From: Bradysia coprophila
Taxonomy: Eukaryota; Arthropoda; Insecta; Diptera; Sciaridae
Length of the DNA stretch: 64,000 nt
Direction of reading: 5' to 3'
Assembly (NCBI RefSeq): GCF_014529535.1
Contig: NW_023503302.1
Location: forward strand, 2,091,039-2,155,038
Part shown: piece by piece, positions 48,001 through 60,894 of the stretch
Layout of the letters: the number at the start of each line of letters is the position of its first letter
Position numbering within the stretch: position 1 is the first letter of the stretch
Notes under the pieces: generated by a model
Databases searched by the model: none
Told to the model about the DNA's origin: nothing
What the model saw: the letters and a program-made list of their open reading frames with translations, nothing else
Program-made: the position numbers and the translations under genes

Positions 48001-50826
48001 AGTTGATGTGATCGGTTTGGAAAAAGGCAAAGTTATGTCGGGCAAACTTTTCATCGCTGGCAGGGAAATATTTGGTAAATTGACTTCTTGCACATATTCC
48101 TCTTGTACATTTGACTTAGTGCTTGCTCTTGTGGTCGTTATTTTATTTCGGATTTTCGACTGTCTTGTTGATGCACTTTCCACATCGTTGCTTTCCGGTA
48201 GTTTGTATTCACCAGTCTGATTTAAAACGCTACTGGATGCTGTAGCCACTTCACGGACCTTCTCCGTATTGTTCTGCAGAATTTTCTTCATTTGCAAGAG
48301 TTGTGACATTGTCGGTACTTGCAACTCATTTGTCGGCGGTGATTTTCTGGCACTGTTTGCACCAGGCCGTGAATATGGTGTTTTCGGTGTGGACAGTCGC
48401 ATGCTGCGGTTTAACATCATGTCATTGTCATCAAACCGTTTCCGATGGTTGACTAAGGCCGGTGTATGATTGGCTGTATTGCTAGCCATTTTCTTGACGT
48501 CGGCCAATGGTGTTGTGCATTGATTCATCAAATCTAAAATACGTTTGGCTGTGTCGGATAAGGCAGAAGTATTTGGGTCCACATTCGCTAACGAATTCGT
48601 CGATGAATACAACGTTGATAAGCTCGATGACGGTCGAATTTGCGTTGGAACACGCAACGTTGGTTGACTTGAAATGGCTCTTCGCGAGTATCCAGATGCA
48701 CCGCCAAACATTGTTCTGCCACTGTAGAAAGGCGAATTTGTATTGATCAATCGACTGTCGCTCAAGGCTGACGTACTGCCGTACAGTGATGCATTCAACG
48801 ACTGGCGACGATTCAGACTGTTTAATGATGTTGTCGAGTTGTTCAAGGATTTCGGCATATTTTTGTCAGAAAACAACGATTTGTTGGATTGAAGATGAGC
48901 TGAAAAATTCATTAGTCCATTGGTTCCTCTCAGTCTCTTACTACCCGTGCCAAAGAGACCGCTAAGTCTTCGTTGATTCTGATCAGGCTCTTCGTCGCGT
49001 ACAAAACTTGTGTTGATTCGACCGGCACTACTCTGCGGTCGTTTAGTTGCAAATCTATTTGGTTGAGTAAATGTGATTCTGCTGGAACTGTCTTCACTTT
49101 CCGACGCCGACTCATTTGGCGTTCCATTGAACAATGCATCTTGTTCCAAGTCATCGTCTTTTGTTGCATCATTACCAATGGTATGGTTGGCCGAAAAACG
49201 ATTTCGTGATGTGAGACTTGATCGCATCGACATCGACATGAGGTTCGATGTTCGACTGGCTGGCCTAGCCGTTGGTGGTATGTTTAATCGTTTGCGATTT
49301 GCTAATTCTCGTGACAACGAATCGGTCACGTCATCATGAATCGTTACTTCTTCGTCCGTTGAATTATCCCCATTATCGTCGAGTGTGATTGTAGTTGGTT
49401 CAATTTGACTTTGCCGCCGCGTATCGGTTGGCATTTGTTCACTAAAATTAAACGGCGACGAATTTCTTACTAACATTTTCCGTCGTGTTGGCGTTACTGT
49501 GGTTGGTGTCGACGACGAAATCTGCCGAGTCGAATAAAGATGTCTAGTTGAAGTGGTTGGTTGCGATTCAGCTTCGTCCTAGACATCAGCAAGAATATCC
49601 AAGGTCAGAAACCGATTCGTTGAACGTTTCATAACAGAAAAACAAACAATTTTCCTTACCTGATTTTGTCCGCTGCGAAAACGTTTTGTTGGCGGTTCTG
49701 ATGCCCCAGTACCATGTGTCATGTCATTCAGTTCGATGTCAGATTCAGTTTCCCGCTTTCGACGTAAATTACCATTTTGATCGGATGGTGAGAACCACTT
49801 CGATATTGAATTGGATAGCGTATTTAATATGATGTTTGAGACAGTGGATTTCGCTTTGTGGATCGATGACTGTGAGTATGGAGATAAAAACAATAATTGT
49901 AATCAATTCCACATCGAGCTTATTCCAACATTTTCAATATTTGAAAATTAACTAATGGTTTTATTGACCCAAGTGTTTATGATGTTGTAGTTTCTCGTTC
50001 TGTTATGGTAAGTAATATTACACACGAGAAACGGAACAGGGTTGTCACTATGTGTCTATTTTTTATACATTTCAAAAACAACGATTTAGCGGCAACATTT
50101 CGTTCTGCAGGACCCTGTCTCACACACGAATAAATCAGTTTTCAGATTTCCCTCAATTCCCGGGACGACCAGACTTATTTTGCATATGGGACTTTGTTTT
50201 TGATTATTCGAATAATTTTTCTCTTTGAAGTGTCGTATGTGAGTGAGAACAGATAAGTAAGCTCTGTCATACACTCAGTCAATACACACACAAGCAAAAT
50301 TGTCGGAACTTACGCAAATGGAAAAAAATAGCGCTTATTTAGGCAATTGAATCGAATTCAATGACATTTCGCTTAATGAGTTTACTTGATGTGAATAGTA
50401 ACCGGAATAATTTAACGTCTCATTTCGTGCTACCTCAGAGACGCTAAATAAATTTGAAATAATTGGAAAATAGATTTGCAAAGAAGAGAAAAAAAAATAC
50501 CGCGTGCCATCATAACCAAAAGTCATTTGACGGACCCCTTGCGTCAAACCAAAAACTATACCTCCATCTTACTTTCACAAAGTTTTTTTTTTTTAATTTT
50601 GATTTTGCAACTAAAGTTTTTATTACTATCGGTGATGCGTTCAAGGTCTTGATTCCTTCGAATGAATAATATTAACGGCTACATCGACAGTCTACACACT
50701 GTTCAATCAGTTTTTTTTTTTTACTTGATTCCGCAAATTCAACATCAGACCAGAACAAAAAAGCGAAACACTCACATTAGCATTTTCTGGCGTTGTTGGT
50801 GCACTTATAATGCTATTCTCACTCAT
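42065..50826 (-). CDS. Nup153: Nucleoporin Nup153
   Basis: Eight coding exons on the minus strand: 50826-50776, 49869-49660, 49578-46842, 46768-45384, 45327-45217, 45140-45057, 42458-42394 and 42143-42065. They keep frame throughout and give 1573 residues. The N-terminal part (about 18-50) has the STVSNIILNTLSNSISKWF amphipathic segment used for membrane/lamina-side targeting. Three RanBP2-type zinc fingers (WECS-x-C..C-x2-C) lie at about 765-790, 822-848 and 882-908. The rest of the C-terminal half is FG-repeat rich (FGS, FSFG, PAFG), and the protein ends in a basic RRKIRARRTTPR tail typical of Nup153. It sits in the nuclear basket, binds Ran, importins and lamins, and helps import and chromatin tethering. 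Introns are 72-75 to a few hundred bp, except intron 6 at about 2.6 kb. All splice sites were picked by eye; start MSENSIISAPTTPENAN is supported by a phase-0 GTGAGT donor. Confidence 0.92.
42733..42803. repeat. 71-nt intronic hairpin
   Basis: CTGCCGTAACTTGCATAAAA at the left pairs with TTTTATGCAAATTACGGCAG at the right with one mismatch over about 20 bp; the middle is AT-rich. Could be a tiny palindromic MITE or a structured intronic RNA. Confidence 0.55.
43529..43732. mobile_element. MITE with CCTATTYTA ends, copy 1
   Basis: Imperfect terminal inverted repeats of about 32 bp (CTATTCTAAGGTTATTAATT and TTAATTCCCTAAAATAG at the ends), about 204 bp in all. A relative with matching ends is at 60,895-61,068. 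No ORF. Confidence 0.55.
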
Positions 50827-51970
50827 TTTAAATAAATTTCACTTCCAATTGATACCATGAACTTATTAAACCATTTAGTTATTTGATTTTAGTAAGATTT
50901 TATCGAAGAGTTCACATTTATTCACAAATATGGCTTGAGAATATGGCGTCTAAATCAGAGGTGACAGATAATATGATCCAATATACGGCAATTGTACAAG
51001 ATTTATGATGTTTGATGCAATAATGACAAAATGTATGGATGAGTAATAGAGTAGGATACAGCGTAGTGCGCGTAGTGATATGAACGATATCCGTGATATC
51101 GGTGATATCAAACCGCACAAATCTGGTACAAATTGAGATACACTTGCCATGTCTGATTCAAAATTTAGGCGGCATATTTGAGTAAAGGTTGAGGGGCAGG
51201 ATTTGTAAATTTCGTTGAGAAAAGATTTTCAAAATGTCAATCATCTGAGGGCGAATACCACGCCAAAGTGGAAACGAAAATTCTCGTTGACATTTCAAAA
51301 AAGCTATACAAATTGTGACACATCTATATAACTTTGTTGTTTATATTTACATTTTTCTATTGTTCTTATGTTATTTCGACAGATTTATTATTTTCTGCCA
51401 ACTAATTACACAGTGTTTTAGTAGAGCGAGAACGAAAATCAAGTCGGGGTCTGCTGCAAAAAAAAATACAAAAGAATCTGACAGCGGTCCCCGAAATAGA
51501 ACAATAGGTTGTCGTCTCTCTCTCACGGAAACACCGTATGAATAGGTAATTGATAGATAATTTGACATAGGTGGCACAGGTTTTTAACCTGACCTTATGA
51601 GAAACTCAGAGTGCCGTTTCTTGTTTCATGAAGATAATGTAAACACCAGCAACGACTTATTCACAAGACACTCACGAAAATGCGCCTGAGAGTAGTCTAT
51701 TCAAAGAATATAGTGCAAATAGATTTATACTTGTCAGGCACCCAAAAATACAATGGACACTCAGAAATGTTTAAAAATACCAGTGTCGTCATATCATCTC
51801 TCGAGTGTAACTCTATGATCTTGCATACCATTACCAGTTACCCAAATTGTTAAATACTCGCTCATTATTCTTATTTAGGAGAAACTTATTCAAAAATATT
51901 TTTCAGAATTTTCTATTCAAAGCATCGGTTACATCTTCGCTTCTCAATGATGACGCCGACCTGCTGACCT
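50827..51970. other. Spacer between Nup153 promoter and the hydrolase gene
   Basis: Holds the Nup153 5' flank (minus strand gene starts at 50,826) and the 3' flank of the hydrolase gene. Many ATATC/GATATC words occur near 51,085-51,110. No other feature. Confidence 0.5.
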
Positions 51971-53087
51971 TCATAGTTTAATTCTTAACTGTTCATCGAA
52001 AATGAGTTCATATTTCTTTGGTATTGGTCTGAAAAACCTCTGCACATCTTCGTCTGCAACCTCATAGATTGACTTACGACTCCAGTTCGGTTTTAAATCT
52101 TTTTCGATCAGTATAGCTCGAACACCTTCTTTCGCATCGGAACCATCAGTGCAATAATTTATTGTTAAAACCATTTCCATATTTAAGCAATCTCTTAAAG
52201 GCATATTTTTCCCAGTTGTAAAACTGCGATGCGAAACTTTTAACGATGTTGGTGACTTCATTTTTAAAACGGCCAAAGTATCCTTAGCCCACTCACTGTC
52301 ATCGTTTTCGAGATTATCAAATATTTCTTCCATTGTAACTCCACCGAAGCACTTGTTGATGCTTGGAAGTATTTCATCTAGTTCGGTGGCAAGGGAAGGC
52401 GGATCAGATGAAGACTCGGCTAAGACCTTTTCCACGTCGGCATGACTCTCACATCGAATCAAATTTTGTTCCAGCTCGTCCAATTTTCTGCTTTCAATGT
52501 AATGTGTCGCTAAACCACTTTTCTTCATATCGTACCCTTTCACATAGTTTCCCGTCAGGCCAACATAGATGCCGAAATTATTTTCCAATCGAGACAACCA
52601 ATATGATGAAGCGGCGTCATTGAAATATCCAATGATTGTTTCCGGCATTGCGAACTTCGTTCTTTCCGTAGCTATACGATATTTTCCAGACATTGCGTAA
52701 ATGGCTGCACCACCCATTGTCAATCCGTCCACAAGTGCCACAAAAGGCTTTTTGTAATTGCTGATCCGGTCGAAGGTTCTGCAAGCCAACGAATACAGGA
52801 AATAAGCTTCATCTGGACTAGCTCTCGTCAATTGTTTAATATCTCCGCCTGCACAGAAAATCTTACCGGAACCCTTAAGTATGACAATGTCTTTTTGATG
52901 CTCCATTATCGAAATCAGCTCGTGCATATTTCTGAAACGAGACTAGTGTAACTAGATATGAACTTGAAAAATGTTAGACTTACTTCCACATCTCCTTATT
53001 TATTGCGTTCAAAGCGGCAGGTCGATTGAATTGGATTATTCCAGCTTTTCCATATTCAAACATTTTTACTAGCTTTGTTGTGGACAT
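51971..53087 (-). CDS. 3-hydroxyisobutyryl-CoA hydrolase-like (enoyl-CoA hydratase/isomerase superfamily)
   Basis: Two exons, 53087-52984 and 52931-51971, with a 52-nt phase-2 intron, give 354 residues. Exon 1 encodes the crotonase N terminus (GIIQFNRPAALNAINKEMW). Motifs are KIFCAGGDI (oxyanion hole), VDGLTMGGA (second oxyanion Gly), PET with catalytic Glu about residue 132, and an Asp at about 140 in FNDAASSYW, where the family usually reads FPDVGGSY. The length and the C-terminal RAILIEKDLKPNW signature are specific for HIBCH rather than enoyl-CoA hydratase. It removes CoA from 3-hydroxyisobutyryl-CoA in valine breakdown. No clear mitochondrial presequence is visible, and the loop change suggests some divergence. 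The neighbours are unrelated. Confidence 0.88.
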
Positions 53088-54383
53088 TCTTCCTACGGAC
53101 AAAGATTTTTATTTCTGTATTGAGTTTTCAAATTTCGTGTTTGTTAGTAGTGTCCACTAGAAAAATTTATTATCTAAGTCAGTTTTGGTCGGTGGCCCGA
53201 ACCGGTAGTACAAAAATACAGAACGAAAATTCATTGTAAATCGTATGGAACATTATCAATTGTACAACGGTAAAAGTTTCACTAAAATTGAACTTTTTGG
53301 AAAATCGAACCGAATCAATTTCCGAAAATAGTACTACTCTTATCTTGAAGGAACAGTGTTCAGTCATTTTTCCTTCACTCATAAGTTTGCGGTTTTTTCA
53401 GTTCGGAACACTGATCTAAAACATATCGCACTGAAAATCTGCTTTCGACTGTAGTTGTAACATTATGATTTCTTATCATTTTCTTGTATAGTGATGACAA
53501 AATATATGAGCACTTTTCAAGTCATTTTTAAGTATGGTTGAATATTATAATCTTATCACAACAGACTCAGTCACCTTAATTAAGTTGCTTTGGCAATTCG
53601 ACAAGTGGTTGTTTAACTTTAACAATTCGAGTGGATCTTCTTTGTTTTTCTTAAGAAAGAAATCGTAACAGAAAATCTTCATATAGACAGGCTAACGCTC
53701 TGTCCGAGGACCACATTTTTACGGTGAAGGAAATATCTCAAAATTATGAGTGAAACCAATACCCTCTCTATCAAAGCACCTAGCAGAGTCATAGAGATTT
53801 TTACATGTCAAATAGAGTAGTATTTTGATACCAATAATACCATTAGCAGCAATGACATTAAGAAAAAAAGGTCTAGGTGCTTTGTCTCTAGCAAACAAAC
53901 TACTTTCGTTAAGGTGGTGAAAGTGCCAAGTAGCCTTATTTTCATGTAAGTTACAGCTTAATCAGTTAAAATGTAGAATAGTGTTTGTTGAACACAAAGG
54001 GCGTGAATTTGACGAAGAGTGCTGAGAGTTTGTTTGCTAGATAGAGTATTGGTGAAACCGTAATTATCGACTCAAATAAGAAAATTTTCCCGTGGGGAAA
54101 CACTGATGCGCAATGATACGTTTGTCAAGTATTACTGGTGCTCTTTAGAAATATTTTCTAACTTTTGCTTAATACCTTTTAAAAGAATTTGTCTTTAGGA
54201 AACGTAAGGAAAACTACTCTTATTTGAAAAGTATGGTGCGCGTGTAGTAGTGTGATTTCGGTTGCTGAATATTTTTAATAACATGTATTTGATACACTCT
54301 CTGAATTAAGTTTTTAATTTCTTACTTTACAGCGTACAGTGCTAGAAGTACGTTGTGTAAGCCCAACTGGAAAATTGTTATGT
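53088..54383. other. Gene-free AT-rich stretch
   Basis: No recognizable gene or repeat; includes the promoter side of the hydrolase gene. Confidence 0.5.
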
Positions 54384-54656
54384 CGGTGAACTTTGATGAG
54401 TTCTGTGACCTCACTAATGCAATTATTTGATTAAATTATTACTTATTATGAATGTGGAGGACCTCAGCTTTACAGCGATACCCACATTTAGTAGTTTGGA
54501 ACGTGACTACGTAACAGATAAAAATGTGTGTTACACTCCGCCAAACTACTAAATATGCGTATCGCTGTAAAGCTGAGATCCTCCACATTCATAATAAGTA
54601 ATAATTTAATCAAATAATTGCATTAGTGAGGTCACAGAACTCATCAAAGTTCACCG
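54384..54656. repeat. Near-perfect long hairpin (116-bp arms)
   Basis: Left arm 54384-54499 and right arm 54541-54656 are reverse complements at about 113 of 116 positions, with a 41-nt loop. Examples are CGGTGAACTTTGATGAGTTC at the left end and GAACTCATCAAAGTTCACCG at the right end. There is no ORF. It would fold into a long double-stranded RNA if transcribed. Probably a young foldback MITE; the flanking duplication is unclear. Confidence 0.85.
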
Positions 54657-54989
54657 AGGTTACTTTGATTTCGAGAAATTTTCCGGAATTCATATTTTCG
54701 TCCGATAATCAGCAAATTTTATTAAATTAATATTTGCCCCAGGAGTATTTGACCTCAGCTTTCCAACGAACCCACACACGCCCGTGTCCTCGTCACCTTA
54801 CGGAAATGAAATCCGGACTACGAAACCCCATTTTTCGACTTTTGGCCACTTACAACCAACCAGGTATGGAAGATCAAAAATATCTGAGACTGGTTTTGGG
54901 GCCTAGGCACCAAGGCCTAACTAGGCATATGTAAAAAAGTCCCGGAAAAAATAGTGCCGATTTCGGCCAGTCGAAATTCAAAAGAATCC

Positions 54990-55156
54990 CTCTATATATA
55001 TCTATATTCACCTATATTGAGCTATATACAGGCATATAGAGCTATATAATAGCATATTCATCTGTGAAATGTTTATTTATAGGAAAATATAGGTAAATAT
55101 AGCGGTATATAGCTGTTTAAATAGGAATTTATGAAAGTTGACTTCGTACGGGGCTG
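54990..55156 (-). mobile_element. Second copy (partial, inverted) of the 9.6-kb TIR repeat family
   Basis: Read on the minus strand, it starts AGCCCCGTACGAAGT and continues through the same CCTATATTTTCCTATAAATAAACA and TATAGCTC words found at about 9,820-9,900. The far end is not recognizable, so the copy is truncated or rearranged. Confidence 0.65.
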
Positions 55157-57703
55157 TATATATTGCCTCCGGCAATTTATTTGTATATGATAACAAGGCA
55201 AAGAAAGATAATGTAAGTGATTTTAAAGGGCGAATAGCTTTTCAGTAGAGAAGAAAATGAAGTAATAGAAATGAAGAGTTCTACATTAAAGGCTTTTGAT
55301 ACGACCAGGTGTTTCGTACGGGTCGGCGTTAGTTATGTTTTTTTTTTAATCTTTAAACTTCTACGACGTGGAATTTCCAATTGTATCCAAGGAATCGGTT
55401 AAATTTGCATTTAAAATGTTTGCCAATTTATTTGATTGAGTTTGCGGAATGTAATCAAAATTCGAGATCCTAAAAATGGTTCTGCTAGTTTCCAAGTTTT
55501 TTTTTAACAAAAAGAATCAGGTTTTAATTAATTAATTTTGGAGAACTACAGGCATATTCGGTGTTAATTATAGCACTGTAATATACCATCCGCCACCGGT
55601 TGAAAACATTTCGGTACATTTATGGTATTGTTGGTAATGAGCTGAAAGGTATTACCGGTATTGCACAGTTTGTATATGGAATTTCAACCTAACAAAAATG
55701 AAAAAGTCTGCTAGTCGGTCTACCAAAAAAATTGTGTTCGAAGTGTCATACCCCAGTGGTGAACAATTCGAAAACAATTTAAATGGCGACCCGAAATTCA
55801 TTTGGATAAAATTGTTTTTCAGAGGTTCTTCCGAAAAATCAAATTAAATCACCGTCGTGATTGTACAGTTAATAATCCATTAACATTCGAGTTATCAAAG
55901 AAATATGTGCGTTTATGTGCTAGTCAATGTTTTATGTTCTGTTTGACACTCAAACAAAAAGAATTAATCTGTCGAAAGGATTTTGTAAGTGTTTATTTGT
56001 GTAAAAATAAGCTGCAATTGTTTGTGACCGCTAAGTGATATTTGAAAGTTTTTTAGTGTTCGCAATTATTTATATGTTTCAAACTAAACTGTGTCCTTGC
56101 TCAGACAATTTCAGTCTCGAGCAGACTTTTTTTTTCTTTTTTGATATTCTAACATCAAATGTATGTATATAGTGTACCATGAACGAATGTACTGATAAAT
56201 GACGATCAGATGATCTCCCATTTTATTCAGATTATTACAAATCTAATCAGTGCCATTGATCAATCGGTTCTATTTCCCGTGAAACAAGTAAAAGACATTG
56301 TCGAATCCACGTATGAGTCGAGAGCCCTTTTTTTTCTTTATGTACCTGCAGACCGGAAAAAATCGATACTCGTAAGAAGATGTGGTCATTAAATGACAAA
56401 GTCGGTACGAAATTCGTCCCGTTTATCTTGTCCGTTCGTTATCTGGAAGAGAATTCTAAGCACCGCATATTCTAGATTTTTGAGAATTGTCTCCGCAAAT
56501 GACTCATTTGCTGCATAAAATGGGAAATGGATGTGTATCAACAGGGTGTTCGGTCTGATTTTCACACAAAATATTCTATTCTATTTGCTTGCTTATACAT
56601 TACCATGAATTTCATGTTCAATGCGCCAGCGCGCAATGACATTACTACCCTCCAGTCACATTTACAGAATAATTGAGTTTTTTTTTGTGTGTGGTCCGAT
56701 CGTGGAATTCAATTTGTACATTTTTTAGTTAATAAAAATATTTTAATTGATTAGTGAACCGGTGGACGGTACAAAATGAATTAGTTGAATTTATAAATGG
56801 TTGAAAATTTGCGTGTAGTAGTAGCGTTCAATGGACAAATGTTTGGGGCTGTGTATTTTTGTGTGCGGTTCTAGCATTCGAAATTGAATTTAAAGTGAAA
56901 TTAACTCAGCCTGGACAAAGTGAATATATACAAACATTGTGCTGAACATTTTTTTTTTCTTTCATATTCAATTTCTATCGCAGAATCTGTTGCTCAGCAA
57001 TTCACTAGCAAATTAATGATTTTGCTTAGCCAATTGCGCTGTGCCTATATGCTTTAAAATTTGCCGAATATCACCAGGACTGTATATACATAAAAGCCTC
57101 GACATGTTAGATTACTACTCGGTTAACAGTCATTCATAAATATAGTTTTCACTGTTGTCTGTGTACGCTTGAGTAACCTTTATTGTTGTACGTCATGTAC
57201 ACTTAACGTAAACCCAGATTCCGATCTCCGATGTTAAATAATCTACGATTTGAACTGTCAGCTGCATTAGTGTGGACAGTACTTCACGTACTGTTCATCC
57301 TTCGTGTATCCACAATTGCGTCAGTACATCCTCGTAGTTTTGCTCGTTCAATTTTACCATTCTACGTACCTTTATCTCAGTCAATCCTTTGCTCGTAACT
57401 TTTCAACTTGAACATTTTCTTTTGCAATGTTAAATATTCACTCTATTCTTCGAACGAGTTTTAAAAATGAGTGTAGGTTTACCTGTTATATTTATGATTT
57501 GATTACCAAATCCGTTGACCATGTTACTCTTTATCAATCAGTCAATTTAACATATTCCGAGTCCTCTGCTCTCTTTTCGATACAGCAAAATGCACACCAA
57601 TTGCCAATCTATCAAATGTTTATGTATTGAATTGCTACGCACTTTCTTTAACGTTTCTGTCTGCTGCTTATGTTCCTCGAAATTTTAATTTTAATTTTTC
57701 CAG
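55157..57703. other. 5' flank of the p190 RhoGAP gene
   Basis: No recognizable coding exon. One or more 5' UTR exons of the downstream gene are likely here, since its first coding exon is preceded by a TTTTTCCAG acceptor; I cannot place them. Confidence 0.5.
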
Positions 57704-57717
57704 AAAATACGACTACA

Positions 57718-59083
57718 ATGAAGCAAATTAATGTGTCCGTTGTCGGTTTATCTGGCACCGAAAAAGAGAAAGGCCAAATTGGTGTCGGTAAATCTTGTTT
57801 CTGTAATCGCTTCGTCCGTCCGCTAACTGACGATTATTTCATCGATCACATATCCGTATTGAGCCAGGTAAATTGACACACACCGTTCGCAGCACCTGTG
57901 TAGCACAAATGTCTAACAACGAAAACAAAACAATTCTCCTTTACTTCTAGTCCGACTTTAGCGGTCGCATCGTAAACAATGATCATTTTCTCTACTGGGG
58001 GGATGTTCGTAAAACATCCGAAGAGGGCACCGAATATCTATTCCACGTTGTGGAGCAAACAGAATTCGTGGACGATGCCACATTTCAGCCGTTCAAAGTT
58101 GGTAAAATGGAATCATACGTGAAACGGTGCACAGCCTCGAAAATTGTGTCGGCCGAAAAGTTAATGTACATCTGCAAGAACCAGTTAGGCATCGAACGTG
58201 AATATGAACAGAAGGTGATACCCGACGGAAAGTTGACGATTGACGGTTTCATTTGTGTATTCGATGTGAGCCAAGTACCGAACAGATCGTTGGAGAAGCA
58301 AGTCGAATTTGTCAATAATATTATAACGACGGCAATGAAGAACAAAAAACCCGTGTTGCTGGTGACAACTAAAAATGACGAGGCTAATGAAATGTACATA
58401 CGAGAAGCGGAAAAGATTTGCCAGCGTAAGGAGTACAAGGGTACTGTATTTATGGTGGAAACGTCATCGCACGAAGCAATCAACATCGATTTAGCATTCC
58501 TGTTGCTCGCACAAATTATCGATAAAGCAAAAACCCGAACCAAAATTACAACGTATCAAGAAGCTGCAAAGTCGCGCAAGGAACTTTTAGACATCAGCTC
58601 CGAAGCCGTGTCCCGATTAATTCGCTGCCAGATATCCGATTATCATACATTGTGGGTACAAGGCTCAAAGATGCTGTCCAACCACAAAGAATGGACCGAT
58701 TTCATGGAACTGTTCGGCCAGGAAGCGGGTCAACGAATATTCCGACGCCACATAAAGAAATTGCGCGAAGAGAATGTATCACGTCGTCTGCACGCATACA
58801 TGGACAATTTCAACGCAATTCTGCACGACATTGTGCCCGACTTGAATACGGTGAACATCGAAATCAACGGCGATTGGAATTCGGTGCGAACGTTCATGAA
58901 AAATCACATTGACTTTGAGCAATACTTTTTCGAGTGTGATCAGGCGCCGTGGACTGATTTGAGTGATGTTAGTGACTTGGAGGATGAGGCTCGCATACCG
59001 TTCGATGTGCTAGATACAACTGAGGCGGAAACGGTTTTCAAGAATCATGTGAACGCATTGCAACAGGAACAGAAAAGATTAGA
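57718..59083 (+). CDS. RhoGAPp190: p190 Rho GTPase-activating protein, N-terminal exons
   Basis: Coding exons 57718-57867 and 57951-59083 (phase 0 then phase 2 at a GTGAGT donor) give the first 427 or so residues. The start [19 protein letters not shown] matches the conserved beginning of p190 proteins, and the exon has a TTTTTCCAG acceptor at 57,703. The GTPase-like domain (about 1-240) has a P-loop variant GQIGVGKSC and the TKND base-binding block. An FF domain follows at about 255-325 ([23 protein letters not shown]) and a second begins near the end ([13 protein letters not shown]). The C-terminal RhoGAP domain lies beyond the window. p190 turns Rho off at the plasma membrane and in axons, with roles in axon stability. 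The gene continues to the right. Confidence 0.93.
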
Positions 59084-59428
59084 GTGAGTACCACAATTTT
59101 GAATGTTTTGCTTGTTTTGCATTATCAATAGACATAAGACGTAGGGGGAGGGAGGAAGGTAAAATAATTATTTATTGTGGTCAGTGCGCTCAGTGGTTGA
59201 CCGATGGGAAATATTTTTGATCTGTTTGAGTAGTACAAAGAGCTGTTGTTGACTGCTGGTTGTATCGAAATTCTGCTGGACCGTTATCTAGACAGGATCA
59301 TTTAATTATAATTCGAAGTTTGCTTCAATATAAAGTATTGTGACCTTCGCCAATCATTTGTTATCGACAACGACGTCAAAAGCAAAAGATGACCTACGTC
59401 CGATTTGGTCTTATCTAGTAAAATGAAT

Positions 59429-59450
59429 GTTAAGACAAATGAAGTACAAG
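59429..59450 (-). repeat. Dispersed TACTTCATYTGTTTTAAC-type motif, copy 4
   Basis: Most similar to the inverted copy at 9531-9552, with likeness running on to CATTTTACT. Confidence 0.45.
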
Positions 59451-60894
59451 ATTCCTGTGTTAAGCACACATCGATACTTTAATGAAACTAATGTAAGGGA
59501 TTTAATGCTTATAAAGCGATACCGTTTGTGTAAGCTGTTTACATGCAGCTGATCGCATAGAGCACTTTTTCCTTTCGACATTTTTCCCAAATACAAACGA
59601 ACCGCCAATCACAAATTGTTCAAATTTCATTTTTTTTTCTTTAACATATAAAAAAATGACCTTACAATAGTACGCTGTTACAGTTCATTAACATGAATGC
59701 AGATAAAGGAAAAAACTACTAGGGAGATGGTCTTATCTGAAACTGATATATCGACAACCATAATATACTGCTCAATTCGACAGAACTCACATAAAGTAAA
59801 TAAATAAAATCTGACGAGGCAGCAGTGCTATAATACGCATATACACAAACACAGGGATGAAACTTAGAAGACATTTTATTGTTGGTGCTTAGCACATTTT
59901 TGATTTTTGCACCAGCCCTGTTCGAAACTGAATGACCCGTTTTTTCGTAATTTTTCAAGTAGTTGAAATTTAGGCAACATCCGACTTCCGTTAATATTGA
60001 CATTAGGCAATTTCCGAAATTCTCTGGTTTCCAAATGGTATTTTATGACAATTTCTATGTACGCATCGTACGATACACATAGGAACGAATTGCATGCACC
60101 ATCATGCAATGTGCAGCGATATAAAATAAAAACGAATTGAAGATATAGATGAAAAGGGAAACTAACAAGAACAACAACAACAACAGCAGTAGCACGAAAA
60201 AAAACCACAACAACAACAGCAACAAATTCTATTTTATGTCGACTAAAGCGACCAAAGCTTAAACCTAAACGGTTTAACAATCTACAGTTTGTGCACTGCA
60301 AAAACATTTTGCTATTCTGCTAGGATTATGTAAATTTTGTTTCTTTGCATACCATTAAGGTCATTTTATATTATTTATTTTAAGAATATTAATTGCAGAG
60401 GGTATTGTCTTTCGTAAATGTGTATATGTGTATGCCCATTGTTCAAGTTTTGAAAGTAAATTACTGCACTTCTACAACAATATAACATCTGCATGAAGTG
60501 TATCTTGGTATGAGTTTTGTAATGGTTAATGTAAAATCATTTAGAGAAGCAAGAAAAAAAAACCGTCTGAATCTGCGAATAAACAAGCGCTTCCAGCAGA
60601 CTTTTTTCAATGAACAGCATACTGAAACTTTAGCTTACATAATTTTCCAAAATATTCGGTTTGTACATCGCTACATTTCCATGGGACGTTTAAAAATGGC
60701 AAACTTTTACTAATCTTGGCAGGCTTAATTGGGTTAAATGAGGGATTTGACCGAAACAGGTCGCTAAATGTTCAAAAATGGATAGAGTTCAAGGGTACAC
60801 CGAGAAATATGTGTCGAACAATGAAATTCTTCTCATGTTCGATTTTAGCAATTTATTGATTCCTCACATTTGAAATGAAGTGTCTGTTCAAAGG

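Noticed and set aside
59876..60307. 143-codon ORF with runs of Val and Phe
   Set aside because: Encoded by the CAA/AAC repeat and poly-T tracts; a low-complexity shadow.
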